A DNA stretch of 36,157 bases from Azoarcus sp. (GCA_031277415.1 JAITMK010000011.1:1-36157), one strand, 5' to 3'. Numbered from the stretch's first letter, positions 6,759-16,565 are shown. Program-made: numbers and translations. The notes: generated by a model from the sequence alone, not told the origin.

Positions 6759-9053
6759 TCAAATTCTAAATTTGCGCAGCACGGCGAGACCCTTGTCCAC
6801 CGCCATGATCTGCTCGGGCGTCACCGGCGGCTCACTGGTCAGTCGTAACCATTCCGTCCGGTAGACTTCGGCCAGTTCGGGCGTGTTACGAAGCACGATC
6901 GCGGTTTCAGCATTTCGGTTGTCCGCGCTGGACGTATAGTTGAAGCTGCCAAGCTGGACGTGCTTCTTGTCGGCAACCATGAATTTATGATGCATGGCCG
7001 TATAGTTCGCGCACTTGATGACTGGCACGTTTTTCGAGACCAGGAAATCAACGGCCTTGTAATCCGTCTGGTCATCGTTGTTTTGTGCCCTGTCGACAAC
7101 GATACGCACGTCGACCCCTCGGGCCTTGGCTTCGCCCAGGGCGAGCGCGATTGGGCGCGAGGTTAAGGAATAGGCGGCCACGTACAACTCATGCTGTGCC
7201 GATAAAATCAGGGACATCACTGCCTCCAGGGCGTTTCTTCGAGGCGAAAATCCAACCTCGAAACTCACGCCGCTCCCGAGCGACTGGTCGCGGATTGCCC
7301 CGGAGAAATGCAGCGTCTCGGAAACGTCCGGTTCGATGGTGTTTTCCGGTTGTTCCGTGCTGCTCTGATCGGGGGCAGGGGGCAGGGGCATGTTTGCCCG
7401 GCGCATGAATACCGGCTCTTTGTACCACCTGATTTTGTCCACGAGGGCCGGAACCATGTTTTCCAGGCTGATGATTTCTTTTTCGATGCCAATTGCCTTG
7501 ACTTCCTGCGGCAGCAGCACCGCGCGGCGCTGGTCGCTCTCGGACTCACTCTGGCCGCCGTTCTTGCTCAAACCAAGCTGGCGAGACTTCGACGTGGATT
7601 TCTCGGTCATGTAACCGATCATTTCGCTGTAGTCCTTCGCGTCCTGATCGTCGCGCGGCGCATAACAGACTTGCAGCGCCATGTTTGTGAGCATGGTTTG
7701 CGCGCCGGTCTTGTCATAGAGCTTGCGATCCTCGACCTGCGACTTGCTCTGGAAAATCAGCAACAGGCGCATGTTGTAGCCTGCCATGTACGCGCAGGCC
7801 TTTTCGATAATGGCAACCCTTCCCATTGCCGGGAATTCATCGAGCAGCAAGAGGCACTGGTATTTCAGTTCCGGGTTTTCCTCGGGCAATTCATCCATGT
7901 TCAGTACCAGCAACTGCTGGAAGAACAGGTTCAGAAATTGGCCGAACTTGTCGATGTTTGCTGGCCGGATAACAACGTAGATCGACATCCGGCGCTTGCG
8001 CACATCGCGCAGGTCAAACGTGCTTTTGCTCGTGGCCTGCGCCGTGATCGGATCTGAAAAGATGCCCAGGGGCTTGTCAAACGAAATGTCGATGGACGAA
8101 CGCATCTTTTCGACCGTTTTCGCGTAGGCGAGTAGATGCTGAATACAATCGGCGCTCAACGGCTCATAGCTTTTGCGTGATTCGACATAGGCCAGAAACG
8201 TTTTTTCGTCGGCCAGGAAAGACAGGGAGGTCTTGTACTTCTTGATCGTGGCAATGTTGAGGTTGTCGCGTTCCTTTGCCGTGTCGAGAATGTAAAGCGC
8301 AAGGCCGAGGAAAAGACTCTCCGCCGTGCTGTTCCATACGTCATCGCTGGGCGGATAAAGGATGTTGGTGATGCTCATCAAATCTTTTATCCGAAGCATC
8401 GGGTCATGCCGGACATAATCCAGCGGGTTCCAGCAATCCGTTTTAAATTTTTCGTCATCCGGGGCGAACCTGTAGACTTCCTGGCCGCAAGCCGCGCGGA
8501 ATCCGGCGGTGACCTTGTAGTTTTCCTCTTTCACATCGAGGACGACCACCGAATCCCGGTAATGCAAAAGATTCGGAATAACAATGCCGACACCCTTGCC
8601 GGAACGGGTCGGCGCGGACAAAAACATGAACTGCTGACCACGAAAAAGCAAAAATTGCTTTCCTGCTTTGCCTACGACCAGCGACGGGTACTTGTCATCA
8701 TTTTTGTCTGGTTGAAGCAAGCCGGATTTCCGGAGATCGGCGGTGCTGGCCAACTTTGCCGATCCGTGTAGTTCCCGGTGCTTCGGCAGAAAAACGGCAA
8801 TACCCACTCCGCCGAACAGGAGTACCGGCAACCCGAAACTGACGATAAGCGCCAGAATGCCAAAGCCCTTGATCTTTTTGTTCTGGCTGTACTTCACTAC
8901 GTTGATCGGCAGCGACATCGAGGGCGTGACTCCGGTTTTGCCGGAAAGCATCCGGCCAGAAACCGAGAGCAGAGCAAGCGAAGTGCCGAGCGCCATGAAC
9001 ACGAGAAACGCAACGGCAATAGCGATTTTCTGCGGCTTCAGGGAGGAGTTCAT
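6759..9053 (-). CDS. virD4: VirD4/TraG-type coupling ATPase fused to a C-terminal phospholipase-D (Nuc-type) nuclease domain
   Basis: 764 aa; Walker A FLSAPTRSGKGVGIVIPNLL, Walker B CLLLLDEFPAMGRV, IFQSKSQVED. C-terminal EVGFSPRRNALEAVMSLILSAQHELYVAAYSLTSRPIALALGEAKARGVDVRIVVD...MHHKFMVADKKHVQLGSFNYTSSADNRNAE (HxKxxxxD, HKD motif). Confidence 0.92.
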   Translation of the reverse strand: MNSSLKPQKIAIAVAFLVFMALGTSLALLSVSGRMLSGKTGVTPSMSLPINVVKYSQNKKIKGFGILALIVSFGLPVLLFGGVGIAVFLPKHRELHGSAKLASTADLRKSGLLQPDKNDDKYPSLVVGKAGKQFLLFRGQQFMFLSAPTRSGKGVGIVIPNLLHYRDSVVVLDVKEENYKVTAGFRAACGQEVYRFAPDDEKFKTDCWNPLDYVRHDPMLRIKDLMSITNILYPPSDDVWNSTAESLFLGLALYILDTAKERDNLNIATIKKYKTSLSFLADEKTFLAYVESRKSYEPLSADCIQHLLAYAKTVEKMRSSIDISFDKPLGIFSDPITAQATSKSTFDLRDVRKRRMSIYVVIRPANIDKFGQFLNLFFQQLLVLNMDELPEENPELKYQCLLLLDEFPAMGRVAIIEKACAYMAGYNMRLLLIFQSKSQVEDRKLYDKTGAQTMLTNMALQVCYAPRDDQDAKDYSEMIGYMTEKSTSKSRQLGLSKNGGQSESESDQRRAVLLPQEVKAIGIEKEIISLENMVPALVDKIRWYKEPVFMRRANMPLPPAPDQSSTEQPENTIEPDVSETLHFSGAIRDQSLGSGVSFEVGFSPRRNALEAVMSLILSAQHELYVAAYSLTSRPIALALGEAKARGVDVRIVVDRAQNNDDQTDYKAVDFLVSKNVPVIKCANYTAMHHKFMVADKKHVQLGSFNYTSSADNRNAETAIVLRNTPELAEVYRTEWLRLTSEPPVTPEQIMAVDKGLAVLRKFRI

Positions 9054-10090
9054 AGGGCGGATATCTCCCCACGAAGGAGTTTCAATTTGCGCATGGGGTC
9101 GTAGTAAAGCTCGGAGATGTACGTTTTATCGAAGTACGCAACAACATCGATAGTGGTCATGACCTCTTGCATGATGTAAGTGAAATCGAGCGTTTGCCCG
9201 ACGGCACTTTGCTTGATGTAACTGCCGATCTTGTAGAGTGCGCCCCGGCAATCATTGGCGTGGATCGAAGTCACAGAACCCGTGTGGCCGGACTTCAAGG
9301 CCATGAGGTAATCCCAGGCTTCATCCCCTCGTAATTCGGCAAGAAAAATGTGGTCTGGCTTCATCCGCATACAGGAGGCCAGAATCTCCTTTGCGCCGAT
9401 CAATGGTGAAAAGAACAACGGCACCGAATTGGGGTGATACGGCATCGTGAGTTCACGCGCGTCCTCTATAGTGAACATTCGCCGGTGAAACGGATAAAGG
9501 TCTATCAGGCACTTGGAAAACGTGGTTTTTCCGGAACCCGTGCCGCCGACGGTGACAATGTTCAGCTTCTGCTCGACGGCAATTTCAAAGAACCGTTTGA
9601 ACTGGCTTGCCTGAGACAAGTCGAGCATTTCTTGTTCCCAGGGCAACAGCGCGTCGGTGATCGAGGTCAGCCTTGGCTTGAGGCGACCTGATTTCTCATA
9701 GTCATCGAGCGTAAAACGGCTTGTTGACGGTTTGCGGATGGTAATGACCGCCCTGCCGTCTTCTGTTGCAGGGGGTAGAACGATCTGGCAGCGTTCGCCA
9801 TCCGGCAGCGTCAGACTGGCAATGGGGTTATCCCGGCTGAGTGGCTTCTTGCAGTAAATCGCAGCAGCGTTGGCCAGGCCGTTCAACGCCTGGAGGGTAA
9901 GGGTTGAATTCTCGAACCGTTGCCAACCGGCGGCGCTTTCCGTCCAATGCTCACCGGGTTTGTTGATGGCAAACTCGGTTATATCGCCCTCCAAAGTAGC
10001 GGTAACGCCCATAGACTTGAGCATCTCCCGGACGGTGAGGGCGTTATCGACGCGTGACACCCTCGACAACGGATTATTTGACGAGGTCAT
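9050..10090 (-). CDS. virB11: VirB11 T4SS ATPase
   Basis: From ATG 10090 (MTSSNNPLSRV...); NIVTVGGTGSGKTTFSKCLIDLYPFHRRMFTIEDARELTMP...PDHIFLAELRGDEAWDYLMALKSGHTGSVTSIHAND. Confidence 0.95.
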   Translation of the reverse strand: MTSSNNPLSRVSRVDNALTVREMLKSMGVTATLEGDITEFAINKPGEHWTESAAGWQRFENSTLTLQALNGLANAAAIYCKKPLSRDNPIASLTLPDGERCQIVLPPATEDGRAVITIRKPSTSRFTLDDYEKSGRLKPRLTSITDALLPWEQEMLDLSQASQFKRFFEIAVEQKLNIVTVGGTGSGKTTFSKCLIDLYPFHRRMFTIEDARELTMPYHPNSVPLFFSPLIGAKEILASCMRMKPDHIFLAELRGDEAWDYLMALKSGHTGSVTSIHANDCRGALYKIGSYIKQSAVGQTLDFTYIMQEVMTTIDVVAYFDKTYISELYYDPMRKLKLLRGEISAL

Positions 10091-11432
10091 AGACTCCCTC
10101 GAAAGACACGTCACGAGCGGCAAGGATGTAGATGACTGTTCCCGGCTTGACGATAAGCGTAGTGGGGATATTGATGCTCTCATCGAGCGTCTTTTCGGCG
10201 ATCGAGACGGCAGACTCGGCAGAGGAACTGCCAACGGTGACCCGGTTGCCGTTCCGGTTGGCGATTTTCTGCGCGGCGGCCTTGGCGAAATCGTCAATGA
10301 TCGATATCAGGATTGCGCCGCCAAAACGCTCCATCAAATGACGATCAACGACACCAGGAATACCGCTATAGCCGAGGCTATCAACGCCAGGTGAGTCGAG
10401 ATCGAAAGTGACGCCATTCGGGTTGTCGCCACGCGACCAGGCAACGAATGTGCGGAACTGCCCGCGCGAGAGTGCGGTGGTTTGTTCGCCAAAGAACGTT
10501 GCACCGCGTTCAACCAGCAATGTTTTGTTATTGGCGCTATAAACGTCCTTGATGGTGCGGCAAAGGGTGAATCCGGAAAGCTGTGTATCAATACCCGTTA
10601 CCAGAGCGCACGGTATGACCGTTCCTTTTTTGAGGATGAAATCCAGATTTCCGAGCCTGTCGGCAGACACCGCAGTCAGACGCGCGGTACGAAGACGCGA
10701 GGCAACGCCTCCTCCTGCACCCGCAGCGGCACCCAACATGCCTCCGCCGTCGAAGGCGCCGCCCATATCATTGGAGATCAGCCCTGCGGCTTTCATTCGG
10801 CGCGCGATTTCATTCTCTTTCCAGGACTCTCTGTCAGCATCGGAGGTGGGGAAACCCACTGGACCCACATACCCGTCATTGCCCCCGGCCTGCCCTAAGG
10901 ATTGCGTGTCGTTACCGGCTACCGGGTTGTATACACCACCCGAGGTCGGCACCAGAACGCCTGCGCGGAGGCGGCGCTGAACAGCGTCATCCGGGGTGGC
11001 CTCCTGCCCTTCACCAGTGTCCCCGGCCTGCGGCGGTTCCAGCCCTGCGAGGAAGCGCGCGCGCTTCTCCGCCTCTTCTCTCTCGGCAGCCTCTCTCTCG
11101 GCAGCCTCCAGCGCGACCTGGCGGGCTTCCTCGGCCTTGCGAATACGCTCTTTTTGATCTCCGATGGATTCGTTGTCGATTGCGGCGTTCTTGATTTCGT
11201 AGGTCGCTTTCTGGAGTGTCGCCGGGGTAGCAGCAGGGGCCGTCGTTGTCTTTGATCTGCCAAAAAACATGAGACCGGCCAACATGACGATGATGCCGAG
11301 CAGGAGCATGGCCAGCAGCTTCACCTTGGCCACATTGGTTTTCGACTTCGTTTCGGATGTGGGCGTCGAGAATTCTTCATTCAGGTGCGGGAGTGCGCCA
11401 TCACCGCCGGAAACAACCGTTGAATTACTCAT
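10074..11432 (-). CDS. virB10: VirB10/TrbI T4SS protein
   Basis: Single N-terminal TM, Pro/Glu-rich linker, then LDFILKKGTVIPCALVTGIDTQLSGFTLCRTIKDVYSANNKTLLVERGATFFGEQ...VDRHLMERFGGAILISIIDD. Confidence 0.95.
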   Translation of the reverse strand: MSNSTVVSGGDGALPHLNEEFSTPTSETKSKTNVAKVKLLAMLLLGIIVMLAGLMFFGRSKTTTAPAATPATLQKATYEIKNAAIDNESIGDQKERIRKAEEARQVALEAAEREAAEREEAEKRARFLAGLEPPQAGDTGEGQEATPDDAVQRRLRAGVLVPTSGGVYNPVAGNDTQSLGQAGGNDGYVGPVGFPTSDADRESWKENEIARRMKAAGLISNDMGGAFDGGGMLGAAAGAGGGVASRLRTARLTAVSADRLGNLDFILKKGTVIPCALVTGIDTQLSGFTLCRTIKDVYSANNKTLLVERGATFFGEQTTALSRGQFRTFVAWSRGDNPNGVTFDLDSPGVDSLGYSGIPGVVDRHLMERFGGAILISIIDDFAKAAAQKIANRNGNRVTVGSSSAESAVSIAEKTLDESINIPTTLIVKPGTVIYILAARDVSFEGVYDLVK

Positions 11433-12231
11433 TTTTACTCCCCTCGGTGCGCACTGCACCGTACTCGCCAGCGTTGGTACGATTTACGGCGGGCTGTTTG
11501 TAATTGCGGTTGTGAATTTCAATGACCTGGTTGTTCAGACGCGCACGCACGACGCGGATAACTTCCTGCAGGACGATGGTCTCCTTTGCCTTGTCATCAA
11601 CGTTGTAGTTGACCAGGGCCTCGGAGCCGTCAGGCAGCACCTTGTAGAAAACAGGTAACTCCCCGGCATGGTTGTATTCCAGCCGGGTGAACCGGCCATC
11701 ATCCCATGCGGCAGTCGGCGCGAGCAGAACATCCGATCCGTTGCCTTTCCAGATGTAGTTTGTGTTGATTGTGCGCTTCTCGGCACGGGACGAGGTTGTC
11801 AGGCCAAGCCGCCGACGCACGGCGGCAATCTCGGCGGCCTGGTTTTCAGGGTAAATGAACCGGAAAATGTAGGTAGGCGGATTGGCTTTTGTGGCGGGAC
11901 GAAGGTCAAAGGCGTATGTGCGCTTGTTCGTTACCAGTACGATGTTTGAACCATTCTCCAAAGCGGCAGGCTTCAGGCTGACGCTGTTGCCTTTTGCTCC
12001 AACGTGCCATGCACCGGCATCACCCATTCCGAGCAGGGATTTTGGCGTTTGTAGCGTTTCATCCGGGGCGAACTGAATAAGGCTTGCGAAACCAACGCTT
12101 GTATAAATGACATAAACCTTGTTCGGGTCATACACGACTTCACGGATACGCGAGTCTTTGGCGGCAGCAGGCGTGGTAAGGCCAAAAGTCAGACATAGCG
12201 CCGAGAACCAGAGAATTTTGCTGAATTTCAT
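11425..12231 (-). CDS. virB9: VirB9/TrbG T4SS protein
   Basis: Signal peptide; REVVYDPNKVYVIYTSVGFASLIQFAPDETLQ...NYIWKGNGSDVLLAPTAAWDDGRFTRLEY. Confidence 0.93.
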   Translation of the reverse strand: MKFSKILWFSALCLTFGLTTPAAAKDSRIREVVYDPNKVYVIYTSVGFASLIQFAPDETLQTPKSLLGMGDAGAWHVGAKGNSVSLKPAALENGSNIVLVTNKRTYAFDLRPATKANPPTYIFRFIYPENQAAEIAAVRRRLGLTTSSRAEKRTINTNYIWKGNGSDVLLAPTAAWDDGRFTRLEYNHAGELPVFYKVLPDGSEALVNYNVDDKAKETIVLQEVIRVVRARLNNQVIEIHNRNYKQPAVNRTNAGEYGAVRTEGSKNE

Positions 12232-12677
12232 GGGGTTTCGCCTTTGTAAAAACGAATGAGGGCTGCCACACCGGAGGCGGGATGGGGTTTGTTGTCCTGT
12301 GACCGGTAGAAATCATTGACAATGCGGGTTAATTCAGAAAACGTAATAACGCCTTCCGTTTCCAGGTGTCTGCCCAGTTCAACTTTTATTTCCGTGTCGA
12401 TGTCTCTGCTCGATGCGATGTTCAACAAAAGGTCATCAGGAATCGCGGCGTTTCCAATAAAAACGGCCCCTGTCAAATAGAGGATGAACCAGCTTCCAAA
12501 AAGGATGGAAATCAAAATTGCTCCCGAGAGGGCGGCAATAGTTGTACCCAGAAATTGAACGCTCAGAATGGTGCCGAGTGTCACGCCTATAACCGCCACT
12601 ACTAACGCGCGGCGAGTATTATTTGCCCGTTTTTCGGCGTTACGTCTTTCGATCATTCTGAAAATTTCTGTATTCAT
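12228..12677 (-). CDS. 149-aa membrane protein of unknown function between virB8 and virB9
   Basis: Two hydrophobic segments (ALVVAVIGVTLGTILSVQFLGTTIAALSGAILISILFGSWFILYLTGAVFIG); 4-bp overlap with virB9. Confidence 0.75.
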   Translation of the reverse strand: MNTEIFRMIERRNAEKRANNTRRALVVAVIGVTLGTILSVQFLGTTIAALSGAILISILFGSWFILYLTGAVFIGNAAIPDDLLLNIASSRDIDTEIKVELGRHLETEGVITFSELTRIVNDFYRSQDNKPHPASGVAALIRFYKGETP

Positions 12678-12680
12678 CTC

Positions 12681-13466
12681 CTATTCTCTCCCTATCGCTT
12701 CGGGGTTCACCTGATAGGAAAGGACTTTGAATCCGAGCGGATTGACCATCCGTTGCTGGTCTGTCATCAAACCCGCATCAAATTCAAAAACGACTGTAGC
12801 AATCCAACGCTGAAGGGGTGAGCCGTCGGGGTTTTCGCCTGCGGCGGTTAGTTTCTGCGAAGTAAATCGTACCGATGCGGTATTGGAATCAAGGAAGGAA
12901 ACAGAAACAATACGAACATCGATCCGGCCTTTGTCCTTGAGCATTTCAAGCGGGGCATTTTTGGCCTTGACTTTATTGCTGTGAGCGGTAAAAACGTCGC
13001 TTGAACTGAAAAGCTCGCAAGAATCAAAGTCAACACCGATTGAATACCAGTCGTACCGCTCGCACGTTTTTACGTAATTCGCTACCCAATACCTGTTAAC
13101 AACTTCGTCGTAGCTATTGTTGGCATCCTTGATCGAGGTGAGTACGTCGATATTCCCCGTGGTGTTGTCAAGACGCAGGATGGTGGGCTGCGGCTCACGG
13201 TGGAGAGCAAACGACATCAGGATACCTACGACGCAAACGAAGGCGAACGCAATGGCACCGGCTATTCCTTTCACCAGCAGCTTGTTGGTGCGCTGAAGGG
13301 TCTCGTTCTTCGACCTTTCGAAGTCGAGCGCGGCATCAACAAAGGTTTGAGGAAGCCGCTTCGGAGACACGGTCTGAACGGCCCGACCGCTTTTAACGGG
13401 CGTCGCCACCTCATCCGCCGGGGCCGGAGGTTGTTGTTTTGACTTGGGGAAAAATGGAAATCTCAT
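12681..13466 (-). CDS. virB8: VirB8 T4SS inner-membrane protein
   Basis: FERSKNETLQRTNKLLVKGIAGAIAFAFVCVVGILM...NSYDEVVNRYWVANYVKTCERYDWYSIGVDFDSCELFSS; position in the operon. Confidence 0.9.
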   Translation of the reverse strand: MRFPFFPKSKQQPPAPADEVATPVKSGRAVQTVSPKRLPQTFVDAALDFERSKNETLQRTNKLLVKGIAGAIAFAFVCVVGILMSFALHREPQPTILRLDNTTGNIDVLTSIKDANNSYDEVVNRYWVANYVKTCERYDWYSIGVDFDSCELFSSSDVFTAHSNKVKAKNAPLEMLKDKGRIDVRIVSVSFLDSNTASVRFTSQKLTAAGENPDGSPLQRWIATVVFEFDAGLMTDQQRMVNPLGFKVLSYQVNPEAIGRE

Positions 13467-13469
13467 GGC

Positions 13470-14507
13470 TTATCCTGGCTTTACGCCGTTTGAACCTTTA
13501 AGTAAATTCATGACGGCGGAACCAAGACGTCCTGCACCGCCAAGCGCTTTTCCACCCGTCCACTTGCCTGCGGCTGCCGCTCCTGCAGCTCCCTTTCCGG
13601 CGAGTTTCGCCGCGCCCCTGCCTGCCCGAGAAGCTACACCGCCGCCGCCTACCGTGCCTGGATTGATGCCGCCTGCGCTGAGGGAGGAGGCGAGGGCTTT
13701 ACAGGTTAACAATAGAAAAATCAGCAACCAATTCACAAGTGAGGCCTTAACACATGTAGTAAAAGACATATCTTCGAATGTCGTACCGTTGAAACCAAAG
13801 ATTGTCTTTGAAATTTCGATACCGAACAAACCGACAATAGCAACCAAAACAGGTAACAACGCATACGAGACGACACTATTCATCCATGACGAAAAGTATT
13901 GGCGTGTTGCAGGGAACATAAGACATGCAAAAAAGATAGGGCCAACAGCAGCCACTAACATTGTGCCAACCTTCGCAATAATAAGAAGAACGCCCGCAGC
14001 AACCAAGAAGGGGATAAGACCAATATAAATAACAAGTGATTTGAAAAACCAAAGAAGAGGCTGAGTAACATTATCTGATCCATCCCAAAACCCCAGGCCT
14101 TGAATGCGATCATAATCAGTATCTATAATCTTCATATAATGCGCCACAAGGTCATCAAGTCCCGCCGCCGGACTCGGTGATCCGCTTATAGCTGATGAAA
14201 GATCATTGCCGAGGCTTTGTATCATAGGAATTACAAGGTTTTGGTAATTGTTTATATTAAGGCCAAGGCCAATTACAATAGAGAACGCAACCCAGCGCAT
14301 CCAAACGTCCCACACAGGATTGGATGAATTACCACGCATCATGTCTACAACAACCAAAATGATGTAGATGCCAAAACAGATAGCAACGAGCGGCATGATA
14401 ACGGTGGCGATCCCGTGCGAGGCCGAGATCGCCGTGTTAGCAATTTCCGTGTCGACTATGCTAATAAGAGACGCTACGGGTTTGGCTGTGTCAAAGGAGA
14501 ACGACAT
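13470..14507 (-). CDS. virB6: VirB6/TrbL T4SS membrane protein
   Basis: 345 aa polytopic protein; VAAVGPIFFACLMFPATRQYFSSWMNSVVSYALLPVL, Gly/Ala-rich C-terminus. Confidence 0.88.
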   Translation of the reverse strand: MSFSFDTAKPVASLISIVDTEIANTAISASHGIATVIMPLVAICFGIYIILVVVDMMRGNSSNPVWDVWMRWVAFSIVIGLGLNINNYQNLVIPMIQSLGNDLSSAISGSPSPAAGLDDLVAHYMKIIDTDYDRIQGLGFWDGSDNVTQPLLWFFKSLVIYIGLIPFLVAAGVLLIIAKVGTMLVAAVGPIFFACLMFPATRQYFSSWMNSVVSYALLPVLVAIVGLFGIEISKTIFGFNGTTFEDMSFTTCVKASLVNWLLIFLLLTCKALASSLSAGGINPGTVGGGGVASRAGRGAAKLAGKGAAGAAAAGKWTGGKALGGAGRLGSAVMNLLKGSNGVKPG

Positions 14508-14509
14508 GA

Positions 14510-14902
14510 CTACTTGCTCCGCGTGTATCCCTTTGAATCAAGGCATGCATGATCTGTATGTGCAGTGTCAACGTATTTCGTAATTACACTGCCTGATTCA
14601 TCATGCGGCCAGCATTTCGTCGGAAGTACCATTCTTCTCGCCTTTTTCGGTAGTTGCACTTTTGCAAAAAGATCCGGGGTTGGTTCCCCGAGCTCTCCAC
14701 GGTCGGCAGCAGCAGAGGCGGCCATCGCCGCATCGATGTCATGCAGCCAATCGCCCAACTTCCATGTGTTGAGCCTGTCCATATGCACCTTTGCTTCTGG
14801 TGACAAATTTGCGCTTTCTTTGTCCTCAAAGCAGCCGCTCAATGTGACTGCCAAAAGAACCCCGATTAACAGTCGGGTCTGTTGAATTGTTGACATGACC
14901 AT
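14510..14902 (-). CDS. Lipoprotein paralog 1, candidate entry-exclusion (EexN-like)
   Basis: Lipobox LSGC; LSPEAKVHMDRLNTWKLGDWLHDIDAAMAASAAADRGELGEPTPDL; lies between virB5 and virB6, where pKM101 carries eex. A start at 14896 is also possible. Confidence 0.75.
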   Translation of the reverse strand: MVMSTIQQTRLLIGVLLAVTLSGCFEDKESANLSPEAKVHMDRLNTWKLGDWLHDIDAAMAASAAADRGELGEPTPDLFAKVQLPKKARRMVLPTKCWPHDESGSVITKYVDTAHTDHACLDSKGYTRSK

Positions 14903-15546
14903 TCCCTCCTTGCTTCCTGTGCTGCTTGTTTGATTTCTTCCTGGCTGATCTTCTCGTAGGCTTGCATGGCCTGCATGTTTGCCTGAACCGTTGCCTGCTC
15001 GACGGCCAGCCTGTTAGCCAGGTCGAGCTTGTCGCCGGGGTCTTTTGCGCTATTGATTCGGGTCATCAGGTTGCCGATGTTCTCAATGCGCGCATTCGTC
15101 TGGTCGTACATGCTTTTGAACGCTGCCCGCTGACCGGCCATCTCGTCGTACATCTTGTTGAGCTTCGGCGCACCTTCAAGCGTTGGAAGTTTTCCGCGTT
15201 CAATTTTGTAGCCTGCAAGACTCTTGGCGTTCGAGACGGCCTTCTGCATTTCAGCGGGAATCTGGTTTTTCGGAATCGCGTCGTAAATTTGGCCGAGATT
15301 GCTTGCGCCCTTGAGAGCGTTGTAGGTTTTCTGGGCCTGTTGAAATTGCTGCACCAGTTGGTTGTACTGTTGGGTCATTCCCTGAACTTGTTGCCCCCAC
15401 TGCGCCAGGGTTTCAACCTGCTCCGTAATGGACTGGCCCAATTCGGCGGCGGAAATAACCGGGATGCCCCCGGCGCTTGCCACTGGCATTACCCCGGCCA
15501 TAGCGGTTGTCATACCCGCAACCAGGACGGTTTTCTTAAGGTTCAT
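14866..15546 (-). CDS. virB5: VirB5-family T4SS minor pilus protein
   Basis: Signal peptide; QVETLAQWGQQVQGMTQQYNQLVQQFQQAQKTYNALKGASNLGQIYDAIP; order virB4-virB5-eex-virB6. Confidence 0.9.
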   Translation of the reverse strand: MNLKKTVLVAGMTTAMAGVMPVASAGGIPVISAAELGQSITEQVETLAQWGQQVQGMTQQYNQLVQQFQQAQKTYNALKGASNLGQIYDAIPKNQIPAEMQKAVSNAKSLAGYKIERGKLPTLEGAPKLNKMYDEMAGQRAAFKSMYDQTNARIENIGNLMTRINSAKDPGDKLDLANRLAVEQATVQANMQAMQAYEKISQEEIKQAAQEARREWSCQQFNRPDC

Positions 15547-15588
15547 GGTTCCTCCTTTCTGGGTGGTTTCAGCGGGATTGCCGCTGTT

Positions 15589-15656
15589 GTCAGAGTCGTG
15601 CTGCTACAGCCGTCTCGGTTTGCTGGGGGGGCTCTGTTTTTTAGCATGTTTGCGTA
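15589..15656 (-). pseudogene. Fossil of the virB4 3' end
   Basis: tgtcagagtcgtgctgctacagccgtctcggtttgctgggggggctctgttttttagcatgtttgcgtaa parallels the true virB4 3' end at about 17190-17266. Confidence 0.8.
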
Positions 15657-15731
15657 ATCTCCGTTTCGATTGTCCCTGTTACAGAAGAATCCGGCGCGTC
15701 TGGATTAAAAGAAAACGCCATGATGGGTTTC

Positions 15732-16127
15732 CTACTTTCCTCGTTTGTATCCGGCAGCATCCAAACACGCATGATCCGTGTGTGCGGTGTCTATCATCGT
15801 CTTGGTAGTGGGATCGCCCTGTTTCCATCGTGGCCAGCAGTCTGCCACTGAACCACTGGAAGACATGTTGTCAGCGCGCCATGCCAGTTCAAGCTTGCCA
15901 GCCAGGTCCGGGGATAGCGTGCCAAGGTCTCCACGTCTTTCGGCCTCCAAAACGGCTTTGGCGGCATCAATATCATGGAGCCAGTCAACCAGCTTCCATT
16001 TGTTGAGTCTCTGGATATGCACTTTCGCCTCTGGCGACAGGTCGTCATCCTGACAACCACACAACATGACGGCTGCCGCAAGGCCACAAATCAACATCCG
16101 GGTTTTTTGAACTGCATACATTCCCAT
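15732..16127 (-). CDS. Lipoprotein paralog 2 (divergent), candidate exclusion lipoprotein
   Basis: MLCGC lipobox; LSPEAKVHIQRLNKWKLVDWLHDIDAAKAVLEAERRGDLGTLSPDLAGKLELA...HTDHACLDAAGYKRGK. Confidence 0.75.
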   Translation of the reverse strand: MGMYAVQKTRMLICGLAAAVMLCGCQDDDLSPEAKVHIQRLNKWKLVDWLHDIDAAKAVLEAERRGDLGTLSPDLAGKLELAWRADNMSSSGSVADCWPRWKQGDPTTKTMIDTAHTDHACLDAAGYKRGK

Positions 16128-16178
16128 TCTCTCCTTGCTTCCTGACTTGCCTGCTGACTTCTTTGCAGGCTTGCATGA

Positions 16179-16565
16179 TTACTTGCTCCGCTTATAGCCC
16201 TGCGCATCGAGACACGCATGATCTGTATGTGCAGTGTCAACGTATTTCGAAATTACACTGCCTAATGCATCATGCGGCCAACATTTCGTCGGGAGTACCA
16301 TTCTTATCGCCTTTTTCGGTAGTTGCACTTTTGCAAGAAGATCCGGGGTTGGTTCCCCGAGGTCTCCACGGTCGGCAGCAGCAGAGGCGGCCATCGCCGC
16401 ATCGATGTCATGCAGCCAATCGCCCAACTTCCATGTGTTGAGCCTGTCCATGTGCACCTTTGCCTCGGGAGACAAATTTGCCGTCTCGCTGTCTCCGCAG
16501 CCGCCAATCAGAACGGCGGCAGAGAAAACGCCGATTAACAGCCGGTTTCGTCGAATTGCGTACAT
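16179..16565 (-). CDS. Lipoprotein paralog 3 (near-identical to paralog 1)
   Basis: LIGGC lipobox; LSPEAKVHMDRLNTWKLGDWLHDIDAAMAASAAADRGDLGEPTPDLLAKVQLPKKAIRMVLPTKCWPHDALGSVISKYVDTAHTDHACLDAQGYKRSK. Confidence 0.78.
   Translation of the reverse strand: MYAIRRNRLLIGVFSAAVLIGGCGDSETANLSPEAKVHMDRLNTWKLGDWLHDIDAAMAASAAADRGDLGEPTPDLLAKVQLPKKAIRMVLPTKCWPHDALGSVISKYVDTAHTDHACLDAQGYKRSK

Noticed and set aside
7308-8057. 249-aa plus-strand ORF inside virD4
   Set aside because: Antisense to the coupling ATPase with intact Walker motifs.
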